DNA of 64,000 nucleotides from Paenibacillus beijingensis (GTDB taxonomy: Bacteria > Bacillota > Bacilli > Paenibacillales > Paenibacillaceae), in assembly GCF_000961095.1 (NCBI RefSeq), contig NZ_CP011058.1, positions 1,517,001 to 1,581,000 of the forward strand. Direction: 5' to 3'. Of the stretch, positions 25,680-34,534 are shown piece after piece; the first letter of the stretch is position 1, and each line of letters starts with the position of its first letter. The notes under the pieces are model-generated. The model did not search any database. It worked only from the letters and a program-made list of their open reading frames with translations, and was not told where the DNA came from. A program made the translations under genes and the position numbers.

Positions 25680-26393
25680 TCAAGCCGCGCAGCGCGCATT
25701 TGAAATGACGGACGGGAACGGCTTGCGGCCGCTTCCGCTCCAAACCGAGCGCCGGATGACCTCTCCCGCCGCTGCCACAGGGTCAATGACATCATTCAGA
25801 CCAAGCTCTACGATCCGCTGCGCATCCCCGCTCCGGAAAGCGGCCAAATAATCGTTCAGCAGCTTTTTGTCGATCCGGCCCTCCGCGGCCGCGTTGTCCG
25901 CCTCCCTCTCCGGCAGCCGGGCGGTACGGAGCGCAGCGCGTGCACGGTTCAATGCGGCTTTCACCGAGCCTTCGCTCGTCTTCAGCATCCGGGCCGCTTC
26001 CAGGCTGCGGTAGCCCAGCACATCCCGCAGCAGCACGACCGTCCGCTGCAGCGGCGATAACTCGGACAGCAGCCGCATGAGCGCGGTTTCGACTTCAACC
26101 AAGTGTTCGTCTTCCGCATACGGCGGCGGCGTCAGCTGCTGCAATAGGGTTTGCTCCAGCCGCTCTTTGCGGTAGCGGTCGATCCAAATGTTTTTGGCGG
26201 TGCGGATCAAATAAGCTTCCTCATTTACATGGCGCCCGGCTTCCTGGCGGGAGGAGAGCGCCCTCAGGCACGTTTCCTGCACCAGCTCCTCCCCTTCCCA
26301 CCGGGATCCCGTCAGAACGAGGCAGTACTTCGATAAGGCGGGAAGTAGCTGTTCAAATTCCCAGTTGACCGGGCCTGCTGCCGTTTCGGTCAT
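25680..26393 (-). CDS. ECF-type RNA polymerase sigma factor
   Basis: The protein is 237 residues. Sigma region 2 is at about residues 12-80 (EELVQETCLRALSS; IRTAKNIWIDRYRKERL), and region 4 at about 100-160 (LSPLQRTVVLLRDVLGYRS, then SEGSVKAALNRARAALR). The last 60 residues (LLNDYLAAFRSGDAQRIVEL) resemble the beginning of a SnoaL/NTF2-like domain as in ECF41- or SigJ-type factors, but the domain is cut short. No anti-sigma gene is next to it. AAAGGGGG lies 9 nt before the ATG. Between 26394 and 26678 I see no gene. Confidence 0.88.
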   Translation of the reverse strand: MTETAAGPVNWEFEQLLPALSKYCLVLTGSRWEGEELVQETCLRALSSRQEAGRHVNEEAYLIRTAKNIWIDRYRKERLEQTLLQQLTPPPYAEDEHLVEVETALMRLLSELSPLQRTVVLLRDVLGYRSLEAARMLKTSEGSVKAALNRARAALRTARLPEREADNAAAEGRIDKKLLNDYLAAFRSGDAQRIVELGLNDVIDPVAAAGEVIRRSVWSGSGRKPFPSVISNARCAA

Positions 26394-26678
26394 CGCTGGT
26401 GTCCCCCTTTCGTTGATGCTGTTCTATTTAGAAAACGAATCGGATCGGCAAAACGATACTCGGGAAGCTGAATTTTTTTCGATATCCATAAAATAACATC
26501 GCTAAGGATACTGTATCATAGCGGAGAAAGACTAAAAATATGCCCGGTCAGATTCCCTAAGCCATTGAGAGACTGGATCAGGCAGAAATATCGCGGATTA
26601 TGAAGGGTGAGGTTTACAGGTTGGTTTGTTAGCCTATTGGGGTATGAGTTATTAAAACCGATCGGAGGAGTTAAAACG

Positions 26679-27683
26679 ATGCCGGAGGTTAATGGGCGCG
26701 ACCATTATTTCGATAATGTGAAGTTTGTCTTGATTGCATTCGTGGTCATCGGCCATGTGCTGGAACCCCTTTATTCGACAAGCGAGACCGCGAAGGCCTT
26801 ATACAACTTCATTTACTTTTTTCATATTCCGCTGTTTGTTTTTATTACGGGGTACTTTTCCAAGAAATCGGGGAAGCTTGGCCCCTATCTCGTTCTGTAC
26901 GTCATTTTTGAAACGCTGTATTCGCTGCTGGATTATGTTTTGAACGGTCGGGCAAACCTGAAATTCACCTTCTTTTTGCCGTATTGGATCACTTGGTACC
27001 TGCTTGCCGTTATGTTATGGAAAATCGCGCTGCCGTATTTTACGAAACTGAGATATCCGGTCCTGTTTGCGAGCTGCATTGCAGTATTGTCCGGCTACGC
27101 TTCATCTGAGCTGGGGTATACGCTGTCAGCGCTGCGGGCGATCAACTTTTTTCCGTTTTTCCTGGCAGGCTACGATATGAAGCGGGAATACTTCCGTTAT
27201 TTATTTAATCGGCCGGTCAAAATCGCATCCGTATTTATGATGATTTTGACACTCGGGCTTCTATTCCGCTATGGGCAGAACCTCAATTGCGAATGGCTTT
27301 GGGGCAGCTTCACCTATTCCAAGCTGGGCAGCCCGGAATGGTATGCGGGGATCTACAGGGTGGCGATTGGAGCCGTATCGGTCATGTTGTCGCTGTGCGT
27401 TCTCTCCTTAATCCCGACGGGGCGGACACGGATCAGCGAGCACGGCATTCGGACGATATATCCCTTTTTGCTGCACGGCTTCGTGCTGAAAATTATGGAG
27501 CATCAAGGCATTTACGCGCACATCGACACATGGGCGGAGCAAATGCTGCTCATTCTGTTTGCCATCGGCATCACCTTTATCTTTTCCATGAAATGGGTTG
27601 AAAAAGTGTGCCGGGTGTTCTTCAGCCCTAACTTATCGTTTCTTTATAAAAAGAAAAGCGCGTCCTTATCGCGGGCGCAATGA
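26679..27683 (+). CDS. membrane acyltransferase (acyltransferase 3 family)
   Basis: The protein is 334 residues with about ten hydrophobic segments. The N-terminal NGRDHYFDNVKFVLIAFVV and the following VIGHVLEP carry the family's Asp and catalytic-type His. Such proteins acetylate or succinylate sugars or wall polymers at the membrane; the closest description is a fucose 4-O-acetylase/OafA-like enzyme. The ATG at 26679 follows CGGAGGAG by 8 nt, so an upstream in-frame start at 26607 is not used. It is divergent from the sigma-factor gene and convergent with msrA; the target molecule is unknown. Confidence 0.87.
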   Translation: MPEVNGRDHYFDNVKFVLIAFVVIGHVLEPLYSTSETAKALYNFIYFFHIPLFVFITGYFSKKSGKLGPYLVLYVIFETLYSLLDYVLNGRANLKFTFFLPYWITWYLLAVMLWKIALPYFTKLRYPVLFASCIAVLSGYASSELGYTLSALRAINFFPFFLAGYDMKREYFRYLFNRPVKIASVFMMILTLGLLFRYGQNLNCEWLWGSFTYSKLGSPEWYAGIYRVAIGAVSVMLSLCVLSLIPTGRTRISEHGIRTIYPFLLHGFVLKIMEHQGIYAHIDTWAEQMLLILFAIGITFIFSMKWVEKVCRVFFSPNLSFLYKKKSASLSRAQ

Positions 27684-27754
27684 TTTTGTCCACAAGGACG
27701 GGGCTGTCCCAAATGTCGTCGCAGATGGCAGAGGAGCGGTCCCGTTTTTTTTGG

Positions 27755-28387
27755 CTACCACCTGATTTGTTTGACCAAATCCGTCATCGTTTCGCGCCTA
27801 TCCGGGCTTATCGGCCATTCCGATATCTCATTTAGAATGAGCCCCCTGTTCGTATAGCCTTTCGCCAGCCCGTTTAACCGTGCCGCCAGCGTTGAACGGA
27901 TCAGGTCACCGTGCGCAGGATACAGACCGCTTAGCTTCTCCAGCGCGTCCGGATGCCTTTTTAAATAATATTTTTGGTGCTTATCCTCAGCGGGGTGAAA
28001 TCGGGAAAAAGGTTCGATCCCCGTTTCCAGCTCGCCCTTGCCGCGCTCCATCTGTTTTTTCACCTGCCGAATGATTTCCAGCTGCTCTTCATCGCGGTAA
28101 AACACGACGGATCTGTACTGGCTCCCTTTATAATGATTGATGTTAACGGGATTGTGATGGTTCCAGAACACTTCCAGTATACGCGCCAACCCGATCCTCC
28201 CGGGATCAAAATCAATCTCGACCGTTTCGGAATGATCCCCCATCCCGCGATAGGTCGGATCCGCCGAGGTGCCCCCTGCATACCCCGTACGCGTTCGGAT
28301 AACGCCGGTCAAATGACCGAACAAAGCATCCGGACTCCAGAAGCAGCCCATTCCCAGCGTTACCGTTTGAAGATTGCCTTCGTTCAT
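27755..28387 (-). CDS. msrA: peptide-methionine (S)-S-oxide reductase
   Basis: The enzyme reduces methionine S-sulfoxide in proteins and free form. The protein is 210 residues. The nucleophilic Cys is in GMGCFWSPDALFG near residue 13, followed by TGYAGGTSADPTYRG, HSETVEIDFDP and HYKGSQYRS, all standard. The C-terminal 40 residues (RLNGLAKGYTNRGLILNEIS) lack an obvious resolving Cys. The ATG at 28387 overlaps the stop of the upstream glycerophosphodiesterase gene (ATGA), so translation is coupled. Confidence 0.95.
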   Translation of the reverse strand: MNEGNLQTVTLGMGCFWSPDALFGHLTGVIRTRTGYAGGTSADPTYRGMGDHSETVEIDFDPGRIGLARILEVFWNHHNPVNINHYKGSQYRSVVFYRDEEQLEIIRQVKKQMERGKGELETGIEPFSRFHPAEDKHQKYYLKRHPDALEKLSGLYPAHGDLIRSTLAARLNGLAKGYTNRGLILNEISEWPISPDRRETMTDLVKQIRW

Positions 28388-29511
28388 CCCGTCACCCGGC
28401 ACATCACTTCATCCGGGAAATTGGTCACGATGCCGTCCACGCCCTTCAGCCGCAGCAATTCGGCGCGGCGGGCGCCGCGCACCGTCCAGGCGAACACTTT
28501 CATGCCCCGGTCGTGAATGCGCCGGATCGTTTCTTCCCCCGCAAGCGACTGCTTCATATTAATGTATCCGGCAAACTGCTCGAAACGCCGCAGCTTCCTG
28601 TCCGTCAAGTCGGATCTGGCGACAACAAGCACACCGAGCGGAAAATCGGGCATGAGCTCCCGCAGCTTTTCCACAGACTCGGCGCTGAACGACTGCAAAA
28701 TAACGGGCCGGAAGGACGGCGTGCCGGCGCCCCCGTACTGCGCCAGCAGACGGGCGACGCTCGCTTCGATGCCGGGATAGAGCTCCGGCGATTTGATCTC
28801 CACGAACAGCCCGATCCGGCCGTAGTACCGGTCGAGCACCTCCTTAAGCGAAGGTACGCGCTCCCCCTTGTATTTGCTGCCGAACCAGCTTCCCGCGTCG
28901 AGCCGTTGCAGCTGCGCGAGCGTATACCCTTTGACGGCCCCGCTGCCGTTTGTCGTCCGCTCCAGCGTCGCATCATGGATGACGACCGGCTGCCCGTCGC
29001 GCGTCATTTGCACATCCAGCTCCAAATAGTCCGCTCCCATTGCCGCCGCCAAGTCGAAAGCCGCCATCGTGTTTTCCGGCGCATATCCGGAAGCGCCGCG
29101 ATGCGCAATTACGAGCAGCCTGCGTTTCGCCTCCGGCTCCGCACCGGCCGCACCCCATGCCGCCGCTCGTGTGGCCGCCGCGCTCATTTCTTTCGCCGCG
29201 CCCGAATCCGCGCTCATCGCTCTCGCCGTTCCTGCGCTCGCAGCGCCCACTTCTTGCGCCGCGCTCGATTGCGCGTCCGCGCGTAACGCTCTCGCCTCGC
29301 CTGCGCTCGCAGCGCTCGTTTCATGCTTGACGCCCGATTCCGCCTCGGCAAGCAACACTTTCGCCGCGCCGGCAACCGCCGGCGGTCTCCAAAACGCCGC
29401 GTCAGCCTTCTCCGGCGAGGCGCCGCATGCCGTCCATATGCCGGGCAGCAGCGCCAGCACCATCAGCAGCGCCGCGCACGCTTTTGCCTTGTTCCGATCC
29501 CGCTGCCGCAT
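28384..29511 (-). CDS. exported glycerophosphodiester phosphodiesterase
   Basis: The protein is 375 residues. A hydrophobic signal sequence (ACAALLMVLALLPGIWTAC) ends in a possible but imperfect lipobox. Residues about 45-130 are an Ala-rich linker built of repeats such as SAASAGEARALRAD and GAASAGTARAMSAD. The GDPD catalytic domain follows with IAHRGASGYAPENT, LELDVQMTRDG and VVIHDATLERTTNG. It should release glycerol 3-phosphate or teichoic-acid-derived phosphodiester parts outside the cell. It is followed directly by msrA with a 4-nt overlap; the two functions are not obviously related. Confidence 0.92.
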   Translation of the reverse strand: MRQRDRNKAKACAALLMVLALLPGIWTACGASPEKADAAFWRPPAVAGAAKVLLAEAESGVKHETSAASAGEARALRADAQSSAAQEVGAASAGTARAMSADSGAAKEMSAAATRAAAWGAAGAEPEAKRRLLVIAHRGASGYAPENTMAAFDLAAAMGADYLELDVQMTRDGQPVVIHDATLERTTNGSGAVKGYTLAQLQRLDAGSWFGSKYKGERVPSLKEVLDRYYGRIGLFVEIKSPELYPGIEASVARLLAQYGGAGTPSFRPVILQSFSAESVEKLRELMPDFPLGVLVVARSDLTDRKLRRFEQFAGYINMKQSLAGEETIRRIHDRGMKVFAWTVRGARRAELLRLKGVDGIVTNFPDEVMCRVTG

Positions 29512-29651
29512 GCGCTTCCCCTTCCGTTCGTACCAGACATGTCGGTTTTATTCCGCTTTTTACTATGCCCATTTCCGGCCAAAAAATTTTTTCGAATCAT
29601 GCTGATCTTCGTGCCGGAAGTGCGAATCAAATGCATCTTAACAACCAGTTG

Positions 29652-29710
29652 TTGACATTAGTAGTGAGAACGATTATCATTTAAAAATATACTGTTGAGA
29701 ATCGTTTTCA
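29652..29710 (+). promoter_or_regulatory. promoter with two Fur boxes
   Basis: TTGACA (29652-29657) and TATCAT (29675-29680) are 17 nt apart. TGAGAACGATTATCA (29665-29679) overlaps the -10 and TGAGAATCGTTTTCA (29696-29710) covers the start region. Both resemble the Fur consensus TGATAATCATTATCA, so iron should repress the downstream ATPase gene. Confidence 0.85.
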
Positions 29711-29735
29711 ATTTATCCATAAAGGGGTGCAGCGC

Positions 29736-30602
29736 ATGTGCAGACTTGTCACCGAGCAGCTACATATCGGTTACGGAAACCGGACGATCGTCGAGGACCT
29801 GAACCTACACATTCCGGACGGAAAAATTACGGCGCTCGTCGGAGCGAACGGCAGCGGCAAATCGACCATTCTCAAAACGATGGCGCGCATTATGAAGCCG
29901 GAGGCGGGTCAAGTCCTGCTCGACGGAAAATCGATTCAGCGCCGCTCGACGAAGGAGGTCGCCACGCAGCTGGCTATTCTGCCGCAGCACCCGACCGCCC
30001 CGGATGGGCTGACGGTTGCAGAGCTTGTCTCATACGGCAGGTTCCCGCATCAACGGGGAATCGGCTCGCTCAGCGCGGACGACCGCAAAGCGATTCGCTG
30101 GGCGCTTGAAGTAACGGGGATGGCGGAGTTCGACAGCCGTCCGGTCGATCAATTGTCGGGCGGACAGCGCCAGCGTGCGTGGATTGCGATGTCCATTGCG
30201 CAGGATACCGAAATTTTGTTCCTCGACGAGCCGACGACTTTCCTCGATATGGCGCATCAACTGGAAGTGCTGCACTTGCTCCGCCGGCTCAACCGCGAGG
30301 AAGGAAGGACGATCGTCATGGTCGTGCACGATCTGAACCATGCCGCTCAATATGCGGAGCACGTCGTTGCAATCAAACAGGGCCGGATCGCCGCCGAGGG
30401 CGCTCCGGAATCCGTCATCACGTGCGACATGCTGCGGGACGTATTCGGCGTAGAGGCCGAGATCGTAACGGCACCGGGTACGGGCCTTCCGGTTTGTCTT
30501 CCGTTCGCGCTTGCGCACGAGCCTTACGCTAACGCGGCCGTTCATCCGGAACCGGCCGGCAGCAAAACAGCGGCGGCCCATGAACGAAACGCGAGCGCAT
30601 AA
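29736..30602 (+). CDS. iron-siderophore ABC transporter ATP-binding protein (FecE/FhuC/YusV type)
   Basis: The protein is 288 residues. Walker A is GANGSGKST, the Q-loop region ILPQHPTAPDGLT, the ABC signature LSGGQRQRAWIAMS, Walker B ILFLDEPT, and the switch His is in VVHDLNHA. The C-terminal 35 residues are Ala/Pro-rich. Two Fur boxes control it. No permease or binding-protein gene is adjacent, as with B. subtilis YusV, which energises several siderophore importers encoded elsewhere; the same role is inferred here. A 42-residue membrane peptide follows. The ATG at 29736 follows AAAGGGG. Confidence 0.93.
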   Translation: MCRLVTEQLHIGYGNRTIVEDLNLHIPDGKITALVGANGSGKSTILKTMARIMKPEAGQVLLDGKSIQRRSTKEVATQLAILPQHPTAPDGLTVAELVSYGRFPHQRGIGSLSADDRKAIRWALEVTGMAEFDSRPVDQLSGGQRQRAWIAMSIAQDTEILFLDEPTTFLDMAHQLEVLHLLRRLNREEGRTIVMVVHDLNHAAQYAEHVVAIKQGRIAAEGAPESVITCDMLRDVFGVEAEIVTAPGTGLPVCLPFALAHEPYANAAVHPEPAGSKTAAAHERNASA

Positions 30603-30628
30603 CCGCCGGGGCAGCAAGGAGGGATATC

Positions 30629-30646
30629 ATGCGAAGGAGTTATTAA
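30629..30646 (+). CDS. possible 5-codon mini-ORF
   Basis: ATG CGA AGG AGT TAT TAA (MRRSY) has a perfect AAGGAGG site 6 nt upstream. The mini-ORF itself contains the GAAGGAG site of the 42-residue ORF that begins 4 nt after it. It may be a translational relay or leader; whether it is translated is unknown. Confidence 0.35.
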   Translation: MRRSY

Positions 30647-30649
30647 TAA

Positions 30650-30778
30650 ATGTACAAAAGCAAGCTGATCTACATTGTTTTTGCACTGCTCGTCCTGGCA
30701 GGAATCGAAATTCGGCAGACGGTAAAAGAGCAGACAAGACGGTTCATTCCACCTGCCGAACGGCCGCTAAGCCCGTAA
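30650..30778 (+). CDS. 42-residue putative membrane peptide
   Basis: This short ORF begins MYKSKLIYIVFALLVLAGIE and continues with a basic, Pro-containing tail ending ERPLSP. One membrane helix (residues about 6-20) is clear, with the tail probably cytoplasmic or surface-facing. It has a GAAGGAG site 10 nt before the ATG, follows the Fur-regulated ATPase by 47 nt and ends just before a strong terminator, so it should be co-transcribed and iron-regulated. I do not recognise a family. It could help the ATPase reach its permeases, but that is a guess. Confidence 0.6.
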   Translation: MYKSKLIYIVFALLVLAGIEIRQTVKEQTRRFIPPAERPLSP

Positions 30779-30783
30779 CGAAT

Positions 30784-30838
30784 AAGAGCAGCAGACCGTG
30801 CCCCCCTTGGGTTTTTCGGTCTGCTGCTCTTTTTTTTC
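30784..30838 (+). terminator. terminator of the Fur-regulated transcript
   Basis: AAGAGCAGCAGACCG (30784-30798) and CGGTCTGCTGCTCTT (30817-30831) form a perfect 15-bp stem followed by a T-run. Confidence 0.92.
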
Positions 30839-30885
30839 GCCCGTTCCGTACTCCGTCGGGCGGACGTCGCGCGCGAGCCGCCGGG

Positions 30886-31353
30886 TTACAGCGAGTTCAC
30901 ACTTTCCAGCACCGCCTGCGTATGGCCGGCGACCTTCACGCCGCGCCACGCTTTAGCAAGCTTGCCCTGCTCATCGATCAAAAATGTCGACCGGACGACG
31001 CCCATATATTCGCGGCCGAACATCTTTTTGAGCTGCCATACGCCGAACAGCTCGCTCACCTTATGCTCCGTATCCGCCAGCAGCGGGAACGGCAGCTCAT
31101 GCTTGTCCGCAAATTTTCGGTGGGACTTTACATTGTCGGGGCTGATGCCAAGCACGACCGCCCCGGCTTCTCCAAACGACGGATGAGCGTCGCGGAAATC
31201 GCACGATTCCTTGGTGCAGGTCGGCGTCATATCTTTCGGGTAAAAATAAAGCACGACTTTCTTTCCGCTGTAGTCGCTCAGCGACACCTGTTCTCCGCTG
31301 GCCGAAGGGAGCGTAAAATCCGGGACCTGTTGTCCGATTGCAAGTTCTGTCAC
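30886..31353 (-). CDS. bcp: thioredoxin-dependent thiol peroxidase (Bcp/PrxQ)
   Basis: The peroxiredoxin reduces hydrogen and organic peroxides. The protein is 155 residues. VVLYFYPKDMTPTCTKESC holds the peroxidatic Cys (TPTCT) and the resolving Cys five residues later (SCDF), the PrxQ pattern. LGISPDNVKSHRKF and GVVRSTFLID complete the fold. It is a single gene, convergent with the Fur-controlled transcript. Confidence 0.95.
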   Translation of the reverse strand: MTELAIGQQVPDFTLPSASGEQVSLSDYSGKKVVLYFYPKDMTPTCTKESCDFRDAHPSFGEAGAVVLGISPDNVKSHRKFADKHELPFPLLADTEHKVSELFGVWQLKKMFGREYMGVVRSTFLIDEQGKLAKAWRGVKVAGHTQAVLESVNSL

Positions 31354-31445
31354 AGCTGTGTCCTCCTTGGCCCTTCAATTCGCTATTTTCAATAATAATT
31401 AGATTATATTAACTGCCATCCTATTATGCGTCTTGTCTTAAAAGT

Positions 31446-32237
31446 TTAAGAGCCTGCTCCCCGGTACCGTTTCACGCCGTGGTTCCATACGAGCAGCCCG
31501 ATCGTGAAGAAGACGACGCCGACGATCGGCGTCACAAGGGCGAGCGACGACAATCCGTCCCCTTTATGGTCAAGGAAATACGAGGCCGGAATTACCCCGA
31601 CGAACGCGAACGGGATAAGCCACGTCAGCAGGAAGCGGATGGCCTTGTTGTAAATGTTGACCGGATAGCGGCCGTAGTTCTGAATGTTGAACATTAACGG
31701 CAAAATGCCCGTCGGCGCATCCGAATAAAACGAGATGGCCGTCAGAGCCGTATACAGCCCCGCGTATACCAATACGGCGCTCAAGATCAGCAGCAGCAGG
31801 ACGGGGATGTCCCAGAATTCCAGCGGCAGACCGAGGCGTCCCCAGCAGACGGCCATAATGATGGCGCCGGCAGCCGATCCGATCAGCGACGGCGGATCCA
31901 TATTTTCGAGCAGCACCTGGAACCAGTTGTGCGCGGGCCGCGTCAGCACGCGGTCCATTTCCCCTTTTACAATATAACGCTCGCTGAAGTTCCACAGGCT
32001 GAAAAAGGTGCCGAATATGCCGTACGGAACCATGAAAAAGCCGTACACGAACACGACCTCGGCCTCCGACCAGCCGCCGAGCGAAGGCGTGTGCTGAAAC
32101 ACGACAAGAATGAAGATCAGGTTGACGGCCTGAAACGACAAATCCGACAGCACTTCGATCCAGAAGTCGGCGCGGTAGGTCAGTTTTGTTTTGGCGTAAT
32201 TTTTGAAATAATCCCATAACAGCGATAGATAGAACAT
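31446..32237 (-). CDS. ABC-2-type exporter permease, DUF990-like (second permease)
   Basis: The protein is 263 residues with six hydrophobic segments and the family start MFYLSLLWDYFKNYAKTKL. GEMDRVLTRPAHNWFQVLLE lies after the second segment, as in the paired ABC-2/DUF990 permeases. GGGAGG lies 6 nt before the ATG at 32237, which is 2 nt downstream of the stop of the first permease. It forms a complex with the neighbouring permease and ATPase. The substrate is unknown. Confidence 0.88.
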   Translation of the reverse strand: MFYLSLLWDYFKNYAKTKLTYRADFWIEVLSDLSFQAVNLIFILVVFQHTPSLGGWSEAEVVFVYGFFMVPYGIFGTFFSLWNFSERYIVKGEMDRVLTRPAHNWFQVLLENMDPPSLIGSAAGAIIMAVCWGRLGLPLEFWDIPVLLLLILSAVLVYAGLYTALTAISFYSDAPTGILPLMFNIQNYGRYPVNIYNKAIRFLLTWLIPFAFVGVIPASYFLDHKGDGLSSLALVTPIVGVVFFTIGLLVWNHGVKRYRGAGS

Positions 32238-32239
32238 CG

Positions 32240-33034
32240 TTAACCTCCCTGCACGAACAGCCGCTTGCGCGCCGCCCGCCATAACCATGCGATCGGAATG
32301 AGCAGCGCCGCGAACCAGACCAGTTGCAGCCCGAACACGTGCCAAACCGCGCTCCCCGTCACCCGTCCGGTGAAGACGGAGCTGGGCAAAAACGTAATCG
32401 CCTGGAACGGCAGCCACTTCATCGCGATTTCCAGCCACCCCGGGAAGAACGAGATCGGCACGACGACGCCGGAGAACAGGTCTACCGCCACCCGCTTCAA
32501 ACGCATCATCCCTTCGCTGCTCTCCACGAAGAAAGCGGACAGCCCTGTCAAAATGTTGATCTGCGAATTGATCAGAAAGCTGAAAAACAGCATGATCAAG
32601 TACACCGCCCATGTGCCCGGATTCGTCGGCAGCGTAACGGGAAACAAAATGCACGCCACCACCATGCCCGGAATCATGAACAGCAGGAAGCGGAACAGCC
32701 CTTCCCCGAATCCCTGCATCATTTTGACGAATAAATAGTTGTAAGGACGGATCATCTGGATCGCGACACTGCCGTCCTTGATTTCACCCGCGATTTCCCG
32801 GTCCAGATTGTTGAAATAAAACGCGCGCGCCATCCACGAAACGGCGACGTAAGTCGTCATTTGGGCGACCGTAAAGCCGGCGAGCGTCGTTTTGTCGCCG
32901 TAGATCGCTTCCCACAGAAAATAATAAGCGCCAATGTTAATGGCATAAATAACGATACCGCTGTAATAGTTAACACGGTAAGCGAGCATCATGAGAAAGC
33001 GGATGCGGATCAGGTCCAAATAAGCGCTAGCCAC
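32240..33034 (-). CDS. ABC-2-type exporter permease (first permease)
   Basis: The protein is 264 residues with six predicted membrane segments. The N-terminus has LIRIRFLMMLAYRVNYYSG, and GEIKDGSVAIQMIRPYNYLF is the cytoplasmic loop typical of this family, matching GEMDRVLTRP in its partner. The start is a GTG at 33034 overlapping the end of the ATPase gene by 8 nt, with no strong ribosome site, so coupled translation is likely. Confidence 0.88.
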   Translation of the reverse strand: MASAYLDLIRIRFLMMLAYRVNYYSGIVIYAINIGAYYFLWEAIYGDKTTLAGFTVAQMTTYVAVSWMARAFYFNNLDREIAGEIKDGSVAIQMIRPYNYLFVKMMQGFGEGLFRFLLFMIPGMVVACILFPVTLPTNPGTWAVYLIMLFFSFLINSQINILTGLSAFFVESSEGMMRLKRVAVDLFSGVVVPISFFPGWLEIAMKWLPFQAITFLPSSVFTGRVTGSAVWHVFGLQLVWFAALLIPIAWLWRAARKRLFVQGG

Positions 33035-34253
33035 GTTTCACCGCATCCTTCCCGCTTGTCCCGCCTTCCGCCGCTTCGAGTGCGCCGCTTTCGCCCGGCT
33101 CCGTCATGCCTGCGCCCGCTGCGGAAAGAGCTTCCTCGGGTTCCGGTACGGCACCCGCTCCGCCGGCCTGCAGCGCGCTTCCCGCCGCAGCCTCCGGCGC
33201 TTCCCCGCTGCCGCCGTCTCCATCCTCGGAAGCATCAAGGTCCGCCGGGGCGGAAGCGCTGCCCGACGAATAAATTTCCCGCACGATTTCGTCGGTATTC
33301 GTCTCAAAAATCTTTATGTCGCGAATTTCCGCCGCGCCGACGACGCGCGAAAGCGCATCGGACACGTTGACCGAATGCGGCAGCCACATCATCGCGGTCA
33401 ATTCGTTTTCGCGGCGCCACGTTACGCCTTCCAGGCCGGCCGTCAGTTCTTCCATTCGCTTCAGGCTGTAATGGTTTGCGAACTGGAACTGGATTTCCCG
33501 GCCCTTGCTCCAGCGGCTCTTCAATTCCTCCAGGCCGCCGTCATAAATGATTTTGCCGTCGTCCAGCATAATGACGCGCGAGCAAAGCGCTTCAATATCC
33601 TGCAGATCGTGGGTGGTCAGCAGAATCGTCGTTCCGTGCTCTTTGTTCAGCTGCTTCAGAAATTCGCGGATCTCCGTCTTGACGACGATATCGAGTCCGA
33701 TCGTGGGCTCGTCCAAAAACAGAATCGACGGATTGTGCAGCAGCGACGCGACGAGCTCGCAGCGCATCCGCTGGCCGAGGCTTAGCTTGCGGACGGGACG
33801 ATTGAGCAGCTCCCCGAGCTGCAGCCGCTCCACCAGCTCATCGAGCCGTTTGCGGTAATCCGCTTCCGGCACCCGGTACACTTTGCGCAGCAGCTGGAAC
33901 GACTCGATCACGCCGATGTCCCACCACAGCTGAGAACGCTGACCGAATACGACGCCGATGCCGCTGACGAATTTTTCGCGATCCTTGTACGGAACGTAGC
34001 CGTTGACCTTCAAATGACCGCTCGTCGGCACCAAAATGCCGGTAAGCATCTTGATCGTCGTCGATTTGCCGGCTCCGTTCTCGCCGATGTACCCGCAAAT
34101 TTCCCCTTGCGGAATTTGAAACGAAATATCTTTGACGGCCGTCACTTCCCGATATTCCCGTTTGAACAGATCCTGAAGCGCTCCGGCAAGGCCTTCCCGG
34201 TTCTTCTGAACTTTGAACTGTTTGCGTAAATCTTTTACCTCAATTGCATTCAT
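33027..34253 (-). CDS. ABC exporter ATP-binding protein with long acidic Ala/Gly tail
   Basis: The protein is 408 residues. The ATPase domain covers about 1-240: Walker A GENGAGKST, signature LSLGQRMRCELVAS, Walker B ILFLDEPT, and switch His in LLTTHDLQD. A DUF4162-like domain follows to about residue 325. The last 80 residues are an unusual acidic Ala/Gly/Ser/Pro-rich tail (from SSGSASAPADLDASEDGDG) that homologues normally lack. It leads the three-gene exporter operon. The 280-nt gap to the divergent LCP gene shows nothing else. Confidence 0.92.
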   Translation of the reverse strand: MNAIEVKDLRKQFKVQKNREGLAGALQDLFKREYREVTAVKDISFQIPQGEICGYIGENGAGKSTTIKMLTGILVPTSGHLKVNGYVPYKDREKFVSGIGVVFGQRSQLWWDIGVIESFQLLRKVYRVPEADYRKRLDELVERLQLGELLNRPVRKLSLGQRMRCELVASLLHNPSILFLDEPTIGLDIVVKTEIREFLKQLNKEHGTTILLTTHDLQDIEALCSRVIMLDDGKIIYDGGLEELKSRWSKGREIQFQFANHYSLKRMEELTAGLEGVTWRRENELTAMMWLPHSVNVSDALSRVVGAAEIRDIKIFETNTDEIVREIYSSGSASAPADLDASEDGDGGSGEAPEAAAGSALQAGGAGAVPEPEEALSAAGAGMTEPGESGALEAAEGGTSGKDAVKRG

Positions 34254-34534
34254 AACGCTTATCTCTGGCTCCTCTCGTGCGGTAGCTCGACATTTCCCGG
34301 GAAATTGTGCATTTATTCCACCGGTACGGATAAAACTTGATTATATGCGACCTCGGCATTTATAATTTTATGATATGTAATGTTGAACAAACTATCAAGA
34401 GAACATTCCCCCTTCTGGCTATGGACAAGACGGGCGGAAAGAAGCTGACACGTAGAATCGCTCATAATCGAAGCCTGGGACCGAGCACTATCCGGGCTTT
34501 ATATCAACGGATTGGAAGGGAGATTGCAAGCCGG

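Noticed and set aside
28388..28402. Upstream GTG start for msrA
   Set aside because: It would overlap the phosphodiesterase frame without a ribosome site, while the ATG at 28387 forms a standard ATGA coupling.
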